Source of the DNA: Prevotellaceae bacterium | Lineage (GTDB): Bacteria; Bacteroidota; Bacteroidia; Bacteroidales; Bacteroidaceae | Assembly (NCBI GenBank): GCA_030523505.1 | Contig: JAUNIK010000010.1 | Coordinates: 1-17,906, forward strand | DNA: 17,906 bases | Direction: 5' to 3' | In this document: positions 14,632-17,906 of the stretch, piece by piece | How the letters are laid out: each line of letters begins with the position of its first letter | How positions within the stretch are numbered: position 1 is the first letter of the stretch | Notes under the pieces: model-generated | What the model was told of the DNA's origin: nothing | Seen by the model: only the letters and a program-made list of their open reading frames with translations | The model's database searches: none | Made by a program: the position numbers and the translations under genes

Positions 14632-15951
14632 ATGAGAAAACTATTTCTTGCTGTTTCTGCGATGGCTTTCGCACTGGGAGTACAGGCGCAGAATGTTACA
14701 AACTCACCATATTCGCAGTATGGTTACGGAAAGCTCGCCGACCAGTCGAGCGGTGCCTCGCGAGGCATGAACGGATTGGGAATAGCTGTGCGTGAGGGTA
14801 ATCAGGTGAACTTCCAGAACCCTGCGTCATATTCGGCTACCGACTCGCTCAGTTTCATCTTTGATGCAGGCGTGTCGATACAGATGACCAACTTCCAGGA
14901 AGGTCAGCACAAGGTGAACGCCAACAACTCAAGTTTCGACTATTTCATCGGAGCATTCCGCATGTTCAAGCATGTCGGCATGGCGTTCGGTGCAATGCCT
15001 TTCTCTAATGTGGGCTACAACTACTACAGCTACAACACCCTCGGACAGAACGGTTCGATGGGAACAACAGCCACCATCAACACCAATACATACAAGGGCG
15101 ACGGTGGTCTGCACCAGGTGTTCCTCGGTGTGGGTGTTGAACCGCTCAAGGTGAAAGGTACAAGCCTCTCCCTCGGTGCTAATGTTTCCTACCTCTGGGG
15201 ACGCTACGACAAGAGCATCATCAATAGTTACAGCGATGATTTCGTCAATACTCTCTCGAAGTATTATCAGTGCAATATCAGCGACTTGAAGTACGATCTG
15301 GGTGTTCAGTTCCAGCAGAAGTTCGGCAAGAAAGACGCTATTACCATCGGTGCGACATATTCCATCGGTCATAATCTCCACGGAACTCCGGAGTGTCTCA
15401 TCATCTCGGAGAACTCGCAGACACTTGTCAGTGACACCACCACCTACAAGGCAAATGGCGAGCACGCACTGCCAACGATGATTGGTGCAGGTGCTATGTG
15501 GAACCATGCCGGTAAGATTCGTGTCGGCGTTGACTATAATCTCGAAAAGTGGGGCTCGGTGAAGTACCCAATCTACAGCGTTGTGAACGATCAGCCACAG
15601 TATGTGATGACCGAAGGACTGATGATGGATCGCCAGAAGTTTACCCTCGGTGGTGAGTTCTGTGCCAATCCGCTGAGCCGTACATGGATAAACCGTGTGA
15701 AATATCGCTTCGGTGTTTCATACGCTACTCCATACATCAAGGTCAATGGACATGACGGTCCATCGGAAATCAGCGCCTCTCTTGGTTTGGGAATTCCTAT
15801 CACCAACGGCTGGAACAACCGTTCTACCGTCAACATCTCTGCGAAATGGGCTCAGCAGAACGCTTCCGGCCTTATCAAGGAGAATATGTTCATGATTAGC
15901 GTAGGACTGAACTTCAACGAACGCTGGTTCGCTAAGTGGCTCGTTCAGTAA
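14632..15951 (+). CDS. Predicted outer-membrane beta-barrel protein, function unknown
   Basis: The 439-residue protein has a clear signal peptide (about 1-20, ending GVQAQ) and then alternating hydrophobic/polar strands rich in Gly, Tyr, Asn and Thr, as in outer-membrane barrels. The early segment has NSPYSQYGYGKL and NFQNPASYS, a pattern I know from uncharacterised Bacteroidota membrane proteins and distantly from FadL-type proteins. The last strand (FMISVGLNFNERWF, 425-438 region) has the aromatic-rich end used for BAM-dependent insertion. No ligand or transport role can be assigned. It heads a cluster with lptC 27 nt downstream, which suggests an envelope-biogenesis setting. Confidence 0.75.
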   Translation: MRKLFLAVSAMAFALGVQAQNVTNSPYSQYGYGKLADQSSGASRGMNGLGIAVREGNQVNFQNPASYSATDSLSFIFDAGVSIQMTNFQEGQHKVNANNSSFDYFIGAFRMFKHVGMAFGAMPFSNVGYNYYSYNTLGQNGSMGTTATINTNTYKGDGGLHQVFLGVGVEPLKVKGTSLSLGANVSYLWGRYDKSIINSYSDDFVNTLSKYYQCNISDLKYDLGVQFQQKFGKKDAITIGATYSIGHNLHGTPECLIISENSQTLVSDTTTYKANGEHALPTMIGAGAMWNHAGKIRVGVDYNLEKWGSVKYPIYSVVNDQPQYVMTEGLMMDRQKFTLGGEFCANPLSRTWINRVKYRFGVSYATPYIKVNGHDGPSEISASLGLGIPITNGWNNRSTVNISAKWAQQNASGLIKENMFMISVGLNFNERWFAKWLVQ

Positions 15952-15978
15952 TCTACTCACGTCAATAGATAGAGTATC

Positions 15979-16620
15979 GTGAAGTTGCGTCGTGGTTTTT
16001 ATGCTGTCGTAGTGTGCCTGCTGTTCGGTGTCTTTTCGTGCACCGAACCGAAAGAGCACATCGCTCCTGCCGTGAACGAGAAGGACTCGGTGGCGATGAT
16101 GACAACCTACGGCATAAACATGCTCATCAGCGACTCCGGTGTTATCAAATACCGCATTGTCTCTGAACGATGCATCAACAACCAGAATGTCAACCCAAAG
16201 CGCACGATATTCGACAAGGGAGTATTCCTCACACAGTTCGACGAGAAGCACCATGTGCAGGCTTACATCCAGGCAGATACCGCTTATAAATACGATGAAC
16301 TGCGACTGATGGAGCTCCGCGGCAGAGTGAGGATACTGAGCAAAGACGGATTGAAATTCCGTGGCGAGGAACTCTTCTGGGACCAGAACAAGCACGAGTA
16401 CTATTCAAACAAATACTCGTACATGGAAACCCCGGAGCGTACACTCGAAGGTAATTATTTCCGCAGCGACGAGAACATGCGAAAATACTATGTATTCAAC
16501 ACCAAGGGCTCGTTCGAAAAGAGCGATATCGTGGGTGAGGATACTACAACGAATACAGCCAAGAACGACTCTACGGCACCGCCGGTTCGTCAGGCTGAAA
16601 GACCGCGACAGAAGAGATAG
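15979..16620 (+). CDS. lptC: LPS export protein LptC (lipoprotein form)
   Basis: The 213-residue protein starts with GTG and has a short hydrophobic segment ending in a lipobox-like VFSC, with Cys21 as the probable lipidation site rather than the single TM anchor of E. coli LptC. The LptC beta-jellyroll follows: GVIKYRIVSERC (54-65), GVFLTQFDEKHHVQAYIQAD (81-100), LRGRVRILSKDGLKFRGEELFWD (113-135) and the closing TLEGNYFRSDENM (155-167). LptC receives lipopolysaccharide from LptB2FG and passes it to LptA. The last 30 residues are polar and low in complexity. It lies 59 nt before the CNNM/CBS gene, a neighbour often seen in Bacteroidota. Confidence 0.88.
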   Translation: MKLRRGFYAVVVCLLFGVFSCTEPKEHIAPAVNEKDSVAMMTTYGINMLISDSGVIKYRIVSERCINNQNVNPKRTIFDKGVFLTQFDEKHHVQAYIQADTAYKYDELRLMELRGRVRILSKDGLKFRGEELFWDQNKHEYYSNKYSYMETPERTLEGNYFRSDENMRKYYVFNTKGSFEKSDIVGEDTTTNTAKNDSTAPPVRQAERPRQKR

Positions 16621-16679
16621 CACACTCAGTGTGGCATCACTTCTCCGGTATTAAAGTCAAATAGAAACAATACTGTACA

Positions 16680-17906
16680 TTGGACACTATATTAGTCATA
16701 AGCATACTCATCACTCTGGCATTCTCCGCCTATTTCTCGGGCATGGAGATAGCCTTTGTGTCGAGCAACCGAATGCTCGCCGAAATGGATCGCGAGAGGC
16801 ATGGCTTCACCCAGCGCCTGTTGGATACATTCTATAAACACCCCAACGGATTTGTTTCCACAATGCTCGTGGGAAACAATATCGCCCTCGTCATCTATGG
16901 TATTCTCATCGCAAAATTCTTCGACAGTACCATCTTCCGTGGTGTTGATCCAAGCATCTCCGTGCCTGCCGACACAATACTCTCCACTCTCATCGTACTC
17001 TTCACCGGTGAGTTCCTCCCAAAAGCTCTGTTCAAGAAGGACGCCAACAGATGGCTCTCGTTCTTCGCCTTGCCTACATACATCTTTTATATTATATTGT
17101 GGCCGATAAGCAAATTCACCACACTCCTCTCTCAGCTATTGCTCCGCATCGTAGGCGTGAAGGCAGAGAAGCAGGGTGGGGATGTCGGTTTCTCGAAGGT
17201 TGACCTCGACTATCTCGTACAGACAAGTATCGACAATGCCGAGAACGACGATGAGATTGAACCGGAAGTGGAACTCTTCCAGAATGTCATCGACTTCACC
17301 GACACCAAGGTGCGCGACTGTATGATACCTCGAACAGAGGTTGATGCCGTGGATATCCTTGACTGCACACTCGCCGAACTGAAGCAGAAGTTCATCGAGA
17401 GCGGCCATTCGAAGATTATCGTATATAAAGAGGACATCGATCATGTGGTGGGTTATATCCACTCGTCAGAGATGTTCCACAATCCGGAAGACTGGCGCGA
17501 GCATATCTATACGGTGCCTTTCGTGCCTGAAACCATGGCAGCCCAGAAACTGATGCAGATTTTCATGCAGCAGAAAAAGAGCCTCGGAGTCGTTGTCGAT
17601 GAGTTCGGCGGCACTGGCGGTATCGTTTCGCTCGAGGACATCGTGGAGGAGATATTCGGTGAGATTGAGGATGAGCACGACTCATCCAACCTCATTGCCG
17701 AGAAATTGGGCGACAACGAATACCAGCTTTCTGCCCGTCTGGAGATTGACAAAGTAAACGAAATGTTTGACATCGAACTGCCGGAAGATGATGACTACAT
17801 GACTGTCGGTGGTCTCATCCTACACTATTATCAGAGTTTCCCAAAACTCAACGAAGTTGTGAAGATAAAGCACTTCGAATTCAAGATATTGAAGAAAACA
17901 AACACA
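16680..17906 (+). CDS. CNNM/CBS-domain membrane protein (hemolysin/CorC-like, GldE-related), 3' end cut by window
   Basis: 409 codons are visible with no stop; the last residues (FKILKKTNT) match the usual family end, so little is missing. The N-terminal CNNM (DUF21) domain has TM helices at about 4-20, 58-80, 98-115 and 125-145 with FSGMEIAFVSSNRM (19-32) and FTGEFLPK (108-115). Two CBS domains follow (about 205-330, with MIPRTEV at 215-221 and VVVDEFGGTGGIVSLEDI at 304-321), then the start of a CorC_HlyC domain. Relatives act in Mg2+/Co2+ transport or, as GldE, support gliding and secretion. TTG is the start: an in-frame stop lies at 16662-16664, and the first ATG (residue 22) would cut into the first helix. 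Confidence 0.87.
   Translation, partial: MDTILVISILITLAFSAYFSGMEIAFVSSNRMLAEMDRERHGFTQRLLDTFYKHPNGFVSTMLVGNNIALVIYGILIAKFFDSTIFRGVDPSISVPADTILSTLIVLFTGEFLPKALFKKDANRWLSFFALPTYIFYIILWPISKFTTLLSQLLLRIVGVKAEKQGGDVGFSKVDLDYLVQTSIDNAENDDEIEPEVELFQNVIDFTDTKVRDCMIPRTEVDAVDILDCTLAELKQKFIESGHSKIIVYKEDIDHVVGYIHSSEMFHNPEDWREHIYTVPFVPETMAAQKLMQIFMQQKKSLGVVVDEFGGTGGIVSLEDIVEEIFGEIEDEHDSSNLIAEKLGDNEYQLSARLEIDKVNEMFDIELPEDDDYMTVGGLILHYYQSFPKLNEVVKIKHFEFKILKKTNT

Noticed and set aside
16621..16633. Terminator after lptC (cacac-tca-gtgtg)
   Set aside because: The stem is only 5 bp, has no following T-run, and lies inside an apparent operon.

Overview
The window looks like chromosomal DNA from a Bacteroidales bacterium, most likely a Prevotella-type organism. 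The signs are TAnnTTTG promoter boxes (178-185, 13473-13480 on the minus strand, 14555-14562), few Shine-Dalgarno sequences, a long SecA with a C-terminal zinc motif, a Lnb-type (DUF4105) lipoprotein N-acyltransferase, Bacteroidota-style LptC and CNNM/CBS genes, and moderate GC content. No phage, plasmid, insertion-sequence or CRISPR gene is present.

Region 1 (1-6513, plus strand): a leader with a repeat/palindrome element and a good promoter is followed by seven co-directional genes with short gaps. They encode a secreted alpha/beta-hydrolase, a TrmH/SpoU RNA methyltransferase, a C_GCAxxG_C_C cysteine protein, a secreted M15-type peptidase, a Sel1-repeat protein, a secreted GH5-like glycosidase and a ComEC/Rec2-like membrane protein. 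They look co-transcribed but are functionally mixed: envelope and carbohydrate enzymes plus housekeeping genes. The only sizeable gap, before the Sel1-repeat gene, holds a 9-bp inverted repeat.

Region 2 (6526-13463, minus strand): read in its own direction this is lnb, then a phosphatase-fold protein, secA and an ABC ATPase. lnb has its own consensus promoter and overlaps the phosphatase-like gene by 14 nt. A 118-nt leader with mutually exclusive hairpins lies before secA. The ABC gene follows secA by 6 nt. The group fits protein export and lipoprotein maturation. The phosphatase-like protein appears to have lost most metal ligands of its superfamily and may be a conserved pseudoenzyme.

Region 3 (13464-14631): about 1.17 kb with no convincing gene but with strong structure. 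It holds a repeat motif shared with the start of the window, a 22-bp tandem repeat, and a run of perfect inverted repeats (11, 13, 12 and 10 bp). The 13-bp repeat closes three further hairpins in a cloverleaf-like, four-way-junction arrangement. This is the best candidate for something undescribed: a structured RNA or a non-autonomous palindromic element.

Region 4 (14632-17906, plus strand): a promoter-led cluster of a predicted outer-membrane beta-barrel protein, lptC (GTG start) and a CNNM/CBS-domain membrane protein (TTG start) that runs off the end of the window. These are envelope-biogenesis genes.
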